Source of the DNA: Mycolicibacterium sp. BiH015 | GTDB taxonomy: Bacteria; Actinomycetota; Actinomycetes; Mycobacteriales; Mycobacteriaceae | NCBI RefSeq assembly: GCF_027706845.1 | Contig: NZ_JAQGCZ010000003.1 | Coordinates: 248,001 to 312,000, forward strand | Direction of reading: 5' to 3' | DNA: 64,000 nt | Shown: one piece after another, positions 31,410 to 38,997 of the stretch | Layout: each line of letters opens with the position of its first letter | Numbering within the stretch: position 1 is the stretch's first letter | Made by a program: the position numbers and the translations under genes | Notes under the pieces: model-generated | What the model was told of the DNA's origin: nothing | Database searches by the model: none | What the model saw: only the letters and a program-made list of their open reading frames with translations

Positions 31410-32051
31410 ATGGACCCCGAAACCCAACGAGTCGTGCTAAACGAGCTGAACTCACATGAGCTTGGCTTTCCCGTCAGTGGACGCAACATCGCGGAGAAGC
31501 ACAGCTTGGAATTTTCCGAGATAGTAACCGCCGCAGGAGAATTAGAGCGAAAATCGCGCATCGGGCACTACCCCATCACGGTTATCAGCGAGACCGACAG
31601 TCTCAACAATCTTAGAGATGTGTTGATCTCTATGGAGCGAATAGAGCAACTGCGCGAGAAGCACGAGCTGACGCTACGCATCGCGGGGGTGCAGAATTTT
31701 GACGCCGATCAGTATGCGGCCATAGAGAGTCTGCATCTTCAGTTCGAATCTCGCGGTTACGCCTTCCGCATGCCGAGGCTCATCACGGCAAGCGCGGCGC
31801 AAAGCCTCTTTGAGGTTGTATCGATCTATCTTGCGATGAAGACTGTCGACAAAGCGACAGATCGTGCGCTGGATAAGGCTTTTGACGAAATCATCGAAGT
31901 GACCAGCAGGACGATCAAACGTCTACATCAGCTCTGCCGCAGCAAGTTTCAACACAGACAGACAACTACGATCATCGTGATTGATGCCGAAACCAACGAA
32001 GAGATCGGGCGAGTTGAAATCAAGGATGAACCGCCAGATGACGAGAGCTAA
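31410..32051 (+). CDS. Hypothetical element protein, 213 aa, possible winged-helix N-terminus
   Basis: Residues 1-60 look like a winged helix-turn-helix (VVLNELNSHELGFPVSGRNIAEKHSLEFSEIVTAAGELERKSRI). The middle (about 65-120) has mixed strands and helices, and the rest a long helix plus a hydrophilic tail ending EEIGRVEIKDEPPDDES. No family is recognised. The start lacks a ribosome-binding site but has a TAAGCT box six bases upstream, so leaderless expression is likely. It converges on the capsid operon with a four-base stop overlap. A regulator role is inferred from the N-terminus only. Confidence 0.65.
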   Translation: MDPETQRVVLNELNSHELGFPVSGRNIAEKHSLEFSEIVTAAGELERKSRIGHYPITVISETDSLNNLRDVLISMERIEQLREKHELTLRIAGVQNFDADQYAAIESLHLQFESRGYAFRMPRLITASAAQSLFEVVSIYLAMKTVDKATDRALDKAFDEIIEVTSRTIKRLHQLCRSKFQHRQTTTIIVIDAETNEEIGRVEIKDEPPDDES

Positions 32052-32476
32052 CCCGCCTTGGCGGAGTGCACCCGATGTTCTATGCGCTGTAACTTCGCGA
32101 GGTCATAATCACGGCAGATCGGTAGGTCGTAGTGATCTAGGGTCACGTGATGTCGGGTGAAGATCCCATGCGCTTGGTAAGAGCCAACTTTCACGCTGCC
32201 AATGCGCGGCATGTCAGGATCTAATGAAAATGGACCGCTCACAGCTCCAAAGGTCAACGCAATGTCATAGGCGCGTTGAGCCGCGATCATCTCCGTGACG
32301 TACCAAATGTTCTCCGCTTCAGGAACCACGTAAACATCACGAAGACAACCACTTTGAGGCATCACGGTACGGATAGGCGATAGTGGAGAAAATAGCCGCT
32401 CATCTTCGATCCGATACCAGCGCCACCCAAACCGCAGAGCATCCAAATTCTTTGGATACCGCGCAATGCCAACCAT
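32048..32476 (-). CDS. Hypothetical protein, third gene of the capsid operon
   Basis: 142 residues, mixed alpha/beta, beginning MVGIARYPKNLDALRFGWRWYRIEDERLF. No recognised domain; no membrane segment. Its ATG directly follows the TAA of the 77-aa gene, and it ends the operon capsid - 77 aa - 142 aa. The position after the capsid gene suggests a structural, assembly or head-size role, but this is inference. Its stop overlaps that of the convergent 213-aa gene. Confidence 0.65.
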   Translation of the reverse strand: MVGIARYPKNLDALRFGWRWYRIEDERLFSPLSPIRTVMPQSGCLRDVYVVPEAENIWYVTEMIAAQRAYDIALTFGAVSGPFSLDPDMPRIGSVKVGSYQAHGIFTRHHVTLDHYDLPICRDYDLAKLQRIEHRVHSAKAG

Positions 32477-32710
32477 TTACAGCCCGCGACCAACGTTCAC
32501 GCTGGGTTCACAGGGTGGCGTAAGACCGCGATAACGGCGGGGATCGTCGTAATTTTCGGGCAATCCGAACTCGCTCGGTTCTTCGGTTTCATCCTCGCCG
32601 CAACGCAAAGTCAGCGGATCGTACGGTGAAACACCGCTAGGACCGCGGTTTACACACTCCGCGTCCATGTTTGGATCAACGTAGTACCGGTCTCCCTTGG
32701 AATAGCTCAT
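32477..32710 (-). CDS. Hypothetical small acidic protein, second gene of the capsid operon
   Basis: 77 residues rich in proline, aspartate, glutamate and tyrosine, with three cysteines; likely partly unstructured (SKGDRYYVDPNMDAEC; DDPRRYRGLTPPCEPS). The ATG overlaps the capsid stop (ATGA), so it is translated with the capsid. Small acidic proteins beside capsid genes can be scaffolds or decoration proteins; that is a guess here. Confidence 0.6.
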   Translation of the reverse strand: MSYSKGDRYYVDPNMDAECVNRGPSGVSPYDPLTLRCGEDETEEPSEFGLPENYDDPRRYRGLTPPCEPSVNVGRGL

Positions 32711-33864
32711 CGGGGGACTACTGGTACTTCGTATTCTCCTGGCGTCTTAACTTGCATGACCGCTGCGCCACCACGGCGGCGTGTGCCAGTTCCAAAGCTG
32801 CGCTGAAAGTAGCTGTCCTGCAATGGATAATCGTTCACCAGACCCGGAATCTGTCGCAGGTTCTGATACTGGCGCTGCGGGTGCTGCCGAACTCCGATCA
32901 CGTTTTCCTTGCTGCCGGGCCCGCTGGTAGCGAATACGGACACGTAATCCTCTGGTACAAAATCGCTTTGGACGACAAATACCGGTCCATAGCTACCGTT
33001 CACCCGAAGCTTGTTGAAGGTTGCCGGGGCAACTTGACCCACAATATTATCGGGTTGAAGATACGCCGGTTGTCCCTGGCTCGGGATGTAATCGTGCTTA
33101 GCGATCGCGTTGTTGTTGTTCTCCCGACCGGCGCGGAAAGTCGAAATGATCTCTGCCTCTTTCGGATTGCAGAGAAGAATCAGTTGAGAGTTTGGCGTCA
33201 TGCCGAAACCATGGTGTTGGACCTCGCGAATCAACAGCTCGACATCTGCCGAGTCAAGTTCAGCGGCCCCGCTGACGAGGTAGTGATTGTGTGGTGCGGT
33301 GAACTTCTTCCCCAAGTATGCCGGGGGAACCATGTCATCACCGTTAAAGAGGCTCCAAACATTATGGCCCCATTCATTTACTGTCGGAGTGTTATCAAAC
33401 AATCGCTGAAGAATGCTTCCCTGCACTAATTTTGAGTCTGCGGCAAACGCCATATCTATCTGTGCACGGATCTGCTCGGCGCTACTGTCGCGCAGGAACT
33501 TCCAGGTGGTACTCACGCGGAAGTCGAAATCGCCGAACTCATAACCTAATACGATATGACTAGTCGGTGCGCGGTGGCTCTCGGGGATACCGTACTCAGT
33601 GGCCTGCTCAAAACTTGCCTCTTGAATAGCTTGGGGTACAGCAGACGCCGTGTCTGTCGTCCAAAACGACAGCAGATCAGTCAACGCGCCGCGTTCTCTG
33701 TTCCATACGGCCAAAGCTTCCTGGATTTCCCTCCAGATGACTTGGAGGTCAAGTCCATCGGCGGACGTATTTACGAGAACGCCCCCCTGATCGTTATAGC
33801 CGAGATCTTGTGCACCCAAAGGTAGAGCGGGCCAGAGTAGTTGGCTAGCAGTAGAAGTGAGCAT
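32707..33864 (-). CDS. HK97-type major-capsid-like protein
   Basis: 385 residues from ATG 33864, which has GAGAGG five bases upstream. Features seen in actinophage capsids: an N-terminal helical arm, the STTWKFLRDSSAEQIRAQIDMAFAADSKLVQGSILQRLF helix (about 105-145), a VWSLFNGDDMVPPAYLGKKF region, then the LIREVQHHGFGMTPNSQLILLCNPKE segment and a C-terminal QRQYQNLRQIPGLVNDYPLQDSYFQR block. It leads a three-gene operon. No protease or portal gene is nearby. A capsid-only satellite would use it to redirect packaging. The fold assignment rests on recalled pattern, not a search. Confidence 0.7.
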   Translation of the reverse strand: MLTSTASQLLWPALPLGAQDLGYNDQGGVLVNTSADGLDLQVIWREIQEALAVWNRERGALTDLLSFWTTDTASAVPQAIQEASFEQATEYGIPESHRAPTSHIVLGYEFGDFDFRVSTTWKFLRDSSAEQIRAQIDMAFAADSKLVQGSILQRLFDNTPTVNEWGHNVWSLFNGDDMVPPAYLGKKFTAPHNHYLVSGAAELDSADVELLIREVQHHGFGMTPNSQLILLCNPKEAEIISTFRAGRENNNNAIAKHDYIPSQGQPAYLQPDNIVGQVAPATFNKLRVNGSYGPVFVVQSDFVPEDYVSVFATSGPGSKENVIGVRQHPQRQYQNLRQIPGLVNDYPLQDSYFQRSFGTGTRRRGGAAVMQVKTPGEYEVPVVPR

Positions 33865-33900
33865 TTTTGCCTCTCGCATTCAAAGTATGGAAACCGTTAA

Positions 33901-33952
33901 TGCAGAGGCGAATTGGGAGGATGGGCTAGGTCACCCGCTATTCGCCTCTGCA
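33901..33952. repeat. Perfect 13-bp inverted repeat upstream of the capsid operon
   Basis: TGCAGAGGCGAAT at 33901-33913 and its exact complement at 33940-33952, with a 26-base loop. In the capsid mRNA it would form a strong 5' hairpin about 40 bases before the start codon; as DNA it could be a spaced operator. Confidence 0.6.
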
Positions 33953-34046
33953 CCCGGCGTCTTATCTCAAGACTCGGAGAGGAAATTACGGGCGAAGCCC
34001 CACGCTCACTCCTTGCACCCATAATGCCGCACGTCGGCGAGCCGGT

Positions 34047-34060
34047 CAAGGGTGACCTTG
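34047..34060. promoter_or_regulatory. Palindromic candidate operator
   Basis: CAAGG-GTGA-CCTTG is a palindrome nested with GGTCA-AGGG-TGACC (34045-34058 region). It lies centrally between the divergent operons and could bind the AlpA-like or another regulator. Confidence 0.3.
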
Positions 34061-34158
34061 GGTGTGAGCGCTCTTGAGACCTATTGCGCCTGAGTCACTT
34101 TGAGATTAGACTGAGCTGGTCGCCATTCTGGCGCAGTCAAAGGCCGATGAGCCGGTAA

Positions 34159-34189
34159 CCACGCAAGGGCATCTTTGCGTGGCTTTCTC
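34159..34189 (+). terminator. Hairpin with T-rich tail before the AlpA-like gene
   Basis: CCACGCAA (34159-34166) pairs with TTGCGTGG (34175-34182) and is followed by CTTTCTCT. A weak intrinsic terminator or attenuator just ahead of the regulator gene's ribosome-binding site. Confidence 0.4.
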
Positions 34190-34210
34190 TGTTGGAAGGA
34201 ATTTAGGTCG

Positions 34211-34426
34211 ATGTCTCTAGATATCGCGGAAATCACTCCCCCGCAACGATTCTTCAAAATGGATGAAGTCGTCAATCGTATTGCTGCTCTTGGCATCGAG
34301 ATCGATGTAGACACGATTGAGTACCACATGTACGCCACGCGGAAAATGCCAAGGCCCGCGAAAAAGGTCAAGCGCGAACGCTACTGGACACTTGAACAGA
34401 TCGATCAGTTCGTCGCAGCGCTGTGA
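34211..34426 (+). CDS. AlpA/MerR-like helix-turn-helix protein
   Basis: 71 residues: RFFKMDEVVNRIAALGIEIDVDTIEYHMYATRKMPRPAKKVKRERYWTLEQIDQFV. The helix-turn-helix followed by a basic wing fits the small MerR/AlpA regulators carried by phages and satellites, where they often activate excision or early genes. ATG 34211 is preferred over the frame extension to 34175; GGAAGGA lies about 11 bases upstream, rather far. It heads the rightward early set (228-aa gene, PrimPol). Confidence 0.65.
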   Translation: MSLDIAEITPPQRFFKMDEVVNRIAALGIEIDVDTIEYHMYATRKMPRPAKKVKRERYWTLEQIDQFVAAL

Positions 34427-34463
34427 GCGACACACAACCGGCAAGCAGATGAGAGGATGAAAC

Positions 34464-35150
34464 ATGGATATTATGGATGAGATTCACCAGCAGATTAATC
34501 AGCTCAACAGCGAGATGGGTTGGCCTGCAGTTACGGACTTCAAAGACCTCGACGAGATTGCCGAGAACATGGAACGGGTTTCTCGTGCCCGGATGAGTCC
34601 GCTAGACCGAAACGAGATGGCGCAAGATCTCATCAGTGAATGGATGCAGGAATTAATCCGTCCGAGTGATGGCCGCGAGATTGAGATGGACTTGCGTTGG
34701 TACCCAAAATATGATGAGCGAGACATATTCACTGCGCGCTTGTTTGGGGTCGCTCGCATGTCACCCAACGGCGAGCTTGTGAAAGTTCCTCTGATGGACG
34801 GTCACGGCCAATGGCGAAAAGTGGGCGTTGCCTACCTCAACAGCCAAACCCGCTGCCAGGCAAAGCTTCAACGCCAATGTCACGCTCTTTCAGATGATTC
34901 GATGGCAGTCGATCCCCGTGACTTACAGTGCTACCCCATCAAGCGCGGCGAATACATCTTCATCGTGTGGATGTGCGAGGGATGCCGAGAACGACTGGAA
35001 GACCCAAAAGCACTCGTAGACATACAAACTGAGCCGCAACGCTGGCGCGATACCGGTCCTAGATCTGATGACGGCGATCCGTTTGATGGTCCCAATTTCG
35101 AAAAGCCCACTTTCGGCAACGGATGGTTTGACGATCCGAACTGGGATTAG
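34464..35150 (+). CDS. Hypothetical element protein, 228 aa
   Basis: ATG 34464 has GAGAGGA seven bases upstream. N-terminal helix-rich part (1-75), then a beta-rich middle with Cys pairs (TRCQAKLQRQCH near 130-141; CYPI; WMCEGCRERL near 170-180) that could bind a metal, and an acidic, glycine/asparagine-rich tail (FEKPTFGNGWFDDPNWD). No family recognised. It is followed by a strong terminator, so it ends the early transcript unless that is read through. Confidence 0.65.
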   Translation: MDIMDEIHQQINQLNSEMGWPAVTDFKDLDEIAENMERVSRARMSPLDRNEMAQDLISEWMQELIRPSDGREIEMDLRWYPKYDERDIFTARLFGVARMSPNGELVKVPLMDGHGQWRKVGVAYLNSQTRCQAKLQRQCHALSDDSMAVDPRDLQCYPIKRGEYIFIVWMCEGCRERLEDPKALVDIQTEPQRWRDTGPRSDDGDPFDGPNFEKPTFGNGWFDDPNWD

Positions 35151-35162
35151 ACACACACGAAC

Positions 35163-35196
35163 AAACCCCCTGGGCGGCACATTTCCCAGGGGGTTT
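35163..35196. terminator. Strong symmetric terminator upstream of the PrimPol gene
   Basis: AAACCCCCTGGG (35163-35174) pairs perfectly with CCCAGGGGGTTT (35185-35196) around a 10-base loop. The A and T ends make it work in either direction. It separates the 228-aa gene from the leader peptide and replication gene. Confidence 0.8.
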
Positions 35197-35240
35197 GAAC
35201 GCAATGGAATGAAAAAGGCGACCGAACAGATTGGAGGGAC

Positions 35241-35270
35241 GTGAAAACCTCAGAACGGATCGATCGATGA
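35241..35270 (+). CDS. Candidate 9-codon leader peptide
   Basis: GTG start preceded by a near-perfect GGAGGG four bases upstream, encoding nine residues (MKTSERIDR) and ending in TGA that overlaps the ATG of the PrimPol gene (ATGA). The replication gene's own start has no other ribosome-binding site, so translation of this leader may be needed to load ribosomes on it. Confidence 0.45.
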   Translation: MKTSERIDR

Positions 35271-37528
35271 CCACTGTAGCCGCTAGTGATGTTGGGCCGC
35301 AACCTATTTGGCCCGACGTGTCAGGGATGGCCGTCGCCGAGGCGGCTGTGGCCTATGCTCGTGCCGGATTCTACGTCGTACCAATTAAGCCGGGAACCAA
35401 AAATGCCGGATCTGTGCTCGGTATCGGGTGGCCTTCCAAATCGTCACGTGATGCGACAACTGTCGCTGATCTGTGGCGCGAGCATCCAAGCGCAGGAATC
35501 GCCATACACACCGGACGATCTGGGATCGTTGTTTTCGACGTTGATCTAGACAGCCTGCCGTCTGAGCTGGCGCCGCTAGAGGCGGGATTGATTCACCGCA
35601 GTAGAGCGGACACAGATTCACAGCGCGGTCACTACATCTTCGCCTCTGGTGAGACCTACACTGCCGGCGCTCTGCGGTTGTCTGATGGTACGAAGGCCGG
35701 CGATATTCGATCCGGCAATACGATCATCGCGGTTGAGCCGACCCCGCACGCCAACGGCGGCTTGTATCGCTGCGCTGATCCGGGTGAGATACCACCACTG
35801 AGCACTCAAGCACGGCAATTGTTGCGACTTGCTCCCCAGGTCGGTGACAGCGACGTAGCAAAGTTTCTGGACGCTTACCAGGGCAATGAGGGCGATTACC
35901 TGGCTTACTGCCTCAAACTAGCCGTCAAGCGATTCAATAACCTCGTCCGCAGATACGAGGAAACCGAGATCAGCGACAAACGGTCAAAGAACCGCCATGA
36001 CGCAATGCACGACGTACTTTGCCTCACTCTCAAAGAAGCTCATACGCAGGCCTACAGTGCCGCCGAGGCGGTGTCCATCTTGCGGAAAAAGTGGCTCAAA
36101 GCCATAGAGGGCGATTCCCACCACAGCGCTGATGAGTTTGAGCGCATGTTGCCCTCCGCCGTTGATGCTGCCAACAGGGATGACCCGATCAAACGCCGTG
36201 AACGGATGTCCCGGGACTTTGGCACCGATACCCGAACCAAACCCCAATACGTGCAGGCCGGTAAGGCCGCGATGACGACAGGGCACACTATGCGAGATCC
36301 ACGGCAAATGCGCAAGGACGTGGAAGCCCAGAGGAATCTGCTCACTGAATTGCACAGCGAGTTCCGGCGCTGGTTCGGTCCGCACTACGATCTTTCTGCG
36401 ATAGATGCGACCCTAGCGGCTGCAGCGGTCGAAAAACTCTCCGGTGATCCGCTGTGGCTGTTGTTGGTCTCCGGTGCTTCCACTGCGAAATCTGAGACGG
36501 TCACCAGACTTGAGAAGTGTGAACGGGTTGTTCCTGTCTCCACACTGACGACAGAAGCGGCTCTGCTATCGGCGACAGGTAAAGACGACAAAGATCCCAA
36601 CGCCACAGGTGGAATCCTTCGCGAAGTAGGCGAGTCGGGAATCATTGTGTTCAAGGACGTTACGTCGATCTTGAGCATGAATCCCAGCACGAGAGCGCCA
36701 ATCCTGGCTGCACTACGTGAGGTCTATGACGGCGAATGGCATCGCGGCAAGGGAACTGACGGCGGTTCTCGGTTGCACTGGAAAGGCCGCGTGATCGTTG
36801 TTGGGGCTGTCACGACCGCTTGGGACAAGCATCATGCCGTTGTCGCTGAAATGGGAGATCGGTTCATCCTGCTGCGCATCGACTCCACAGATCTGGAAGC
36901 GCGGTTAGCACATGGTGCGCAAGCTATCGAGAACACCGGCGATGAGTACACGATGCGCGCCAAACTGTCTGGCCTAACTGCCAAGGTTATTGAGAACGTC
37001 AATCCCAAGATGGTCCCAAAGCTCAAAGAGGCTGAACAGCAACGGATCTTGGCCGCTGCAAACTTCGCCTCTTACGCTCGCACGGCAGTAGAGACCAACT
37101 ACAAGGGTGATGTCATCGATTCCCACGCTCCTGAAGGCCCCGCACGACTGAGTAAGCAACTGACACAGCTCTTTCGGGGCTCATGTGTCATCGGTCTCGA
37201 TAGACGGGCTGCTATGGAGCTGGTGATTCGTAGCGCTCGTGATTGCATTCCGCCGCTACGGCTGTTGGTTCTGGAAGATCTTGCCCAGCATCCGTGTTCA
37301 AAGACCAATGATATTCGCAAGCGATTGCAAAAACCGTTCGCGACGATTGATCGCGTCATTCAATCGCTGGTCGCGCTCGGAATGGTTGAACAAGACGAAA
37401 CCGATGAACCCTATAACAATGGCAGCTCAAGACAGGTCTGGAGGTTCAGTTTGCACAAAAGTTTCAACACCAATGTTTTAGCCCAATTGAATACAAACCC
37501 GCAGGTCAGAGGCGTACCGGGAATATAG
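35267..37528 (+). CDS. Primase-polymerase/ATPase replication protein
   Basis: 753 residues. The N-terminal half is a bifunctional primase/polymerase domain (about 18-190): AVAYARAGFYVVPIKPGTKN, the metal-binding VVFDVDLD (88-95), GHYIFASG, and GDIRSGNTIIAVEPTPHANG. The C-terminal half is an ATPase with Walker-A-like SGASTAKSE (K408) and Walker-B-like GIIVFKD (458-464), and a final winged-helix-like segment (TNDIRKRLQKPFATIDRVIQSLVALGMVEQ). This is the usual replication initiator of small satellites and plasmids. The start at ATG 35267 is coupled to the leader peptide; a TTG at 35231 is an unlikely alternative. Confidence 0.85.
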   Translation: MTTVAASDVGPQPIWPDVSGMAVAEAAVAYARAGFYVVPIKPGTKNAGSVLGIGWPSKSSRDATTVADLWREHPSAGIAIHTGRSGIVVFDVDLDSLPSELAPLEAGLIHRSRADTDSQRGHYIFASGETYTAGALRLSDGTKAGDIRSGNTIIAVEPTPHANGGLYRCADPGEIPPLSTQARQLLRLAPQVGDSDVAKFLDAYQGNEGDYLAYCLKLAVKRFNNLVRRYEETEISDKRSKNRHDAMHDVLCLTLKEAHTQAYSAAEAVSILRKKWLKAIEGDSHHSADEFERMLPSAVDAANRDDPIKRRERMSRDFGTDTRTKPQYVQAGKAAMTTGHTMRDPRQMRKDVEAQRNLLTELHSEFRRWFGPHYDLSAIDATLAAAAVEKLSGDPLWLLLVSGASTAKSETVTRLEKCERVVPVSTLTTEAALLSATGKDDKDPNATGGILREVGESGIIVFKDVTSILSMNPSTRAPILAALREVYDGEWHRGKGTDGGSRLHWKGRVIVVGAVTTAWDKHHAVVAEMGDRFILLRIDSTDLEARLAHGAQAIENTGDEYTMRAKLSGLTAKVIENVNPKMVPKLKEAEQQRILAAANFASYARTAVETNYKGDVIDSHAPEGPARLSKQLTQLFRGSCVIGLDRRAAMELVIRSARDCIPPLRLLVLEDLAQHPCSKTNDIRKRLQKPFATIDRVIQSLVALGMVEQDETDEPYNNGSSRQVWRFSLHKSFNTNVLAQLNTNPQVRGVPGI

Positions 37529-37616
37529 ATAGGCGGTTCGACGGGCGCTCCGGGAATATAGATAGATGGGTACAGATGCACTCTTATTGTGTGATGTTGT
37601 CTATCTATAAACCCGG
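37517..37616. repeat. Iteron-like repeats, candidate replication origin
   Basis: CCGGGAATATAGATAG occurs at 37517-37532 and again at 37550-37565 (33-bp period, three helical turns), and an inverted variant CTATCTATAAACCCGG lies at 37601-37616. The first copy contains the PrimPol stop codon. The tract is AT-richer than its surroundings, including a TATTGTGTGATG stretch. Its place just after the replication gene fits an origin. Confidence 0.6.
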
Positions 37617-37735
37617 AACGGACTGTGGCACCCGCCCTGGCGATCTGAGAAACCATGTCTGACCTGCGAAAATGCGAAAAATCCCCTAAATGTATCAACC
37701 TATTGAGCTTATAGAATTGATTGAAAGAGATTGCT

Positions 37736-37918
37736 ATGAGGCGTAATTCACGTCCTTATCCATCACAGCCGGTTCTGTGGTGGGAACTGATCAATGAGGC
37801 AGATGCCCTGTCGGCCCGATGCAATATCGGGTTGGCGTCTGTGTGGCGATGGATACACCAAAGCGACTATGAGCGCGCTAGAGCAGAACTTGATTCGGCG
37901 CTACGGAACTGGAGTTGA
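37736..37918 (+). CDS. Small hypothetical element protein, 60 aa
   Basis: ATG 37736 (a TTG at 37721 is in frame) with an AAAGAGA upstream. Tryptophan- and arginine-rich, with a possible helix-turn-helix (WWELINEADALSARCNIGLASVWRWIHQSDYERARAEL). Its stop lies two bases before the start of the terminase-like gene, so they are cotranscribed. Function unknown; perhaps a DNA-binding partner in packaging or replication. Confidence 0.6.
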   Translation: MRRNSRPYPSQPVLWWELINEADALSARCNIGLASVWRWIHQSDYERARAELDSALRNWS

Positions 37919-37920
37919 AG

Positions 37921-38895
37921 ATGAACGCGAAAGATATTGCGCGGCAACGGTCTGCGTTGAGCAAGAGAGTGAAGGCGCTCAAGGATCTGTACGCCAGCGA
38001 TGACCTGACTACCGAAGATTATCAGCGCGAAATGATCGCGGTACAGGAACATAAGCGCAGATTGCGTAGAGCAGAGAAAAAGCTGAAGTCTGTTGAGACT
38101 CCGAATCTTCCGGCAGTGATTGAGGGTAGGCAGGGAAGCAAACGAGGTAGGGAAAAGCGTAGCTTTCCACCTAAAGAAGGACGTGATGAGTTCGGCAACT
38201 CCACGAACAAAGAGACTGTTGCCCAATATGATTCACTGCTAGCTGACAAGCCCGAAAGGCGTTGCAAGGGAACAAATGCCCAAGGCGAACAGTGCCGCAA
38301 CTTCGCCATCAAGGGCGGCAAGGTCTGCAAATTTCACGGTGGAGCAACACGACATGTCAAAGAAGCTGCACGTATTCGTGTTGAGATGGCGTCAGATCGG
38401 TTGATGGGCAAGCTTATTGAGATTGCTTACGATGACAACCGCCCTGCATCGGTTCAACTTGATGCCATCAAAGATTCACTTAATCGAGCTGGTCTGACAA
38501 AACCGACCCAAATCGAAGTTGGCCCAACGCCTCACGAAGAGATCTTTGACGACATCTTCTCTGGCACACGTGCTGAGAGCCGTAGAGCACGCGGTATCGA
38601 AGAACTGTCGGATTCTATTGGCGAACAATCATTTACCGAGATTGGCGGCTACTCCACAACCGCCCCGGCGGCGAGTGCTGATCCTGGTCAATCTGAGCCC
38701 GAGCGCCATCAGCGCAGGCGCGATTGCGAGCCCCCAGCGGCCCCACATGCTGACGAACGCAGGCGGCGGGTGTCAGTACAGCCACAAGCGCCGATCATCA
38801 CCGGAGAGGACGCCATCTATGCGGCGAACGCAGCGAACGGGCTGATTGATCCTGAGCGCTACGGCCTGCCATTCGGCAGATCTGCCTACAGATGA
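37921..38895 (+). CDS. Terminase-small-subunit-like zinc protein
   Basis: 324 residues. An N-terminal coiled-coil-prone basic region (about 1-55) precedes a zinc-type motif, C115-KGTNAQGEQ-C125 and C136-KFH139-GG, then a helical domain (VKEAARIRVEMASDRLMGKLIEIAYDDNRPASVQLDAIKDSLNRAGL) seen in actinophage small terminases or HGG-motif phage proteins. The C-terminal third (about 215-324) is low-complexity. A satellite-borne small terminase would direct helper packaging to satellite DNA. ATG 37921 has GGAG seven bases upstream. Confidence 0.6.
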   Translation: MNAKDIARQRSALSKRVKALKDLYASDDLTTEDYQREMIAVQEHKRRLRRAEKKLKSVETPNLPAVIEGRQGSKRGREKRSFPPKEGRDEFGNSTNKETVAQYDSLLADKPERRCKGTNAQGEQCRNFAIKGGKVCKFHGGATRHVKEAARIRVEMASDRLMGKLIEIAYDDNRPASVQLDAIKDSLNRAGLTKPTQIEVGPTPHEEIFDDIFSGTRAESRRARGIEELSDSIGEQSFTEIGGYSTTAPAASADPGQSEPERHQRRRDCEPPAAPHADERRRRVSVQPQAPIITGEDAIYAANAANGLIDPERYGLPFGRSAYR

Positions 38896-38940
38896 GCGGT
38901 ATGTGCAAAGATACTATTTGCGCACATACATGCTTTGACC

Positions 38941-38989
38941 TGCATAGATAGGAGATAGCGCGGTTCTGTACCTATCCCCTACCTATGCA
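38941..38989. repeat. Arm-site pair M inside an imperfect inverted repeat
   Basis: TACCTATCC at 38969-38977 and TACCTATGC at 38980-38988, 11-bp period. TGCATAGATAGG at 38941-38952 is complementary, with one mismatch, to CCTACCTATGCA ending at 38989. It sits between the convergent terminase-like and integrase genes and so may also end both transcripts. Confidence 0.55.
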
Positions 38990-38997
38990 GGCTCAGA

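Larger units (their letters stand above)
33865..34210. promoter_or_regulatory. Divergent switch region between capsid operon and AlpA-like regulator
   Basis: 346 bp without a gene. It contains a perfect 13-bp inverted repeat (33901-33952), a compact double palindrome CAAGGGTGACCTTG (34047-34060), a GTCTT/AAGAC repeat near 33960-33974, and a hairpin (34159-34182) followed by TTTCTCT. This density of symmetric sites suggests control of structural versus early genes. Confidence 0.55.
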
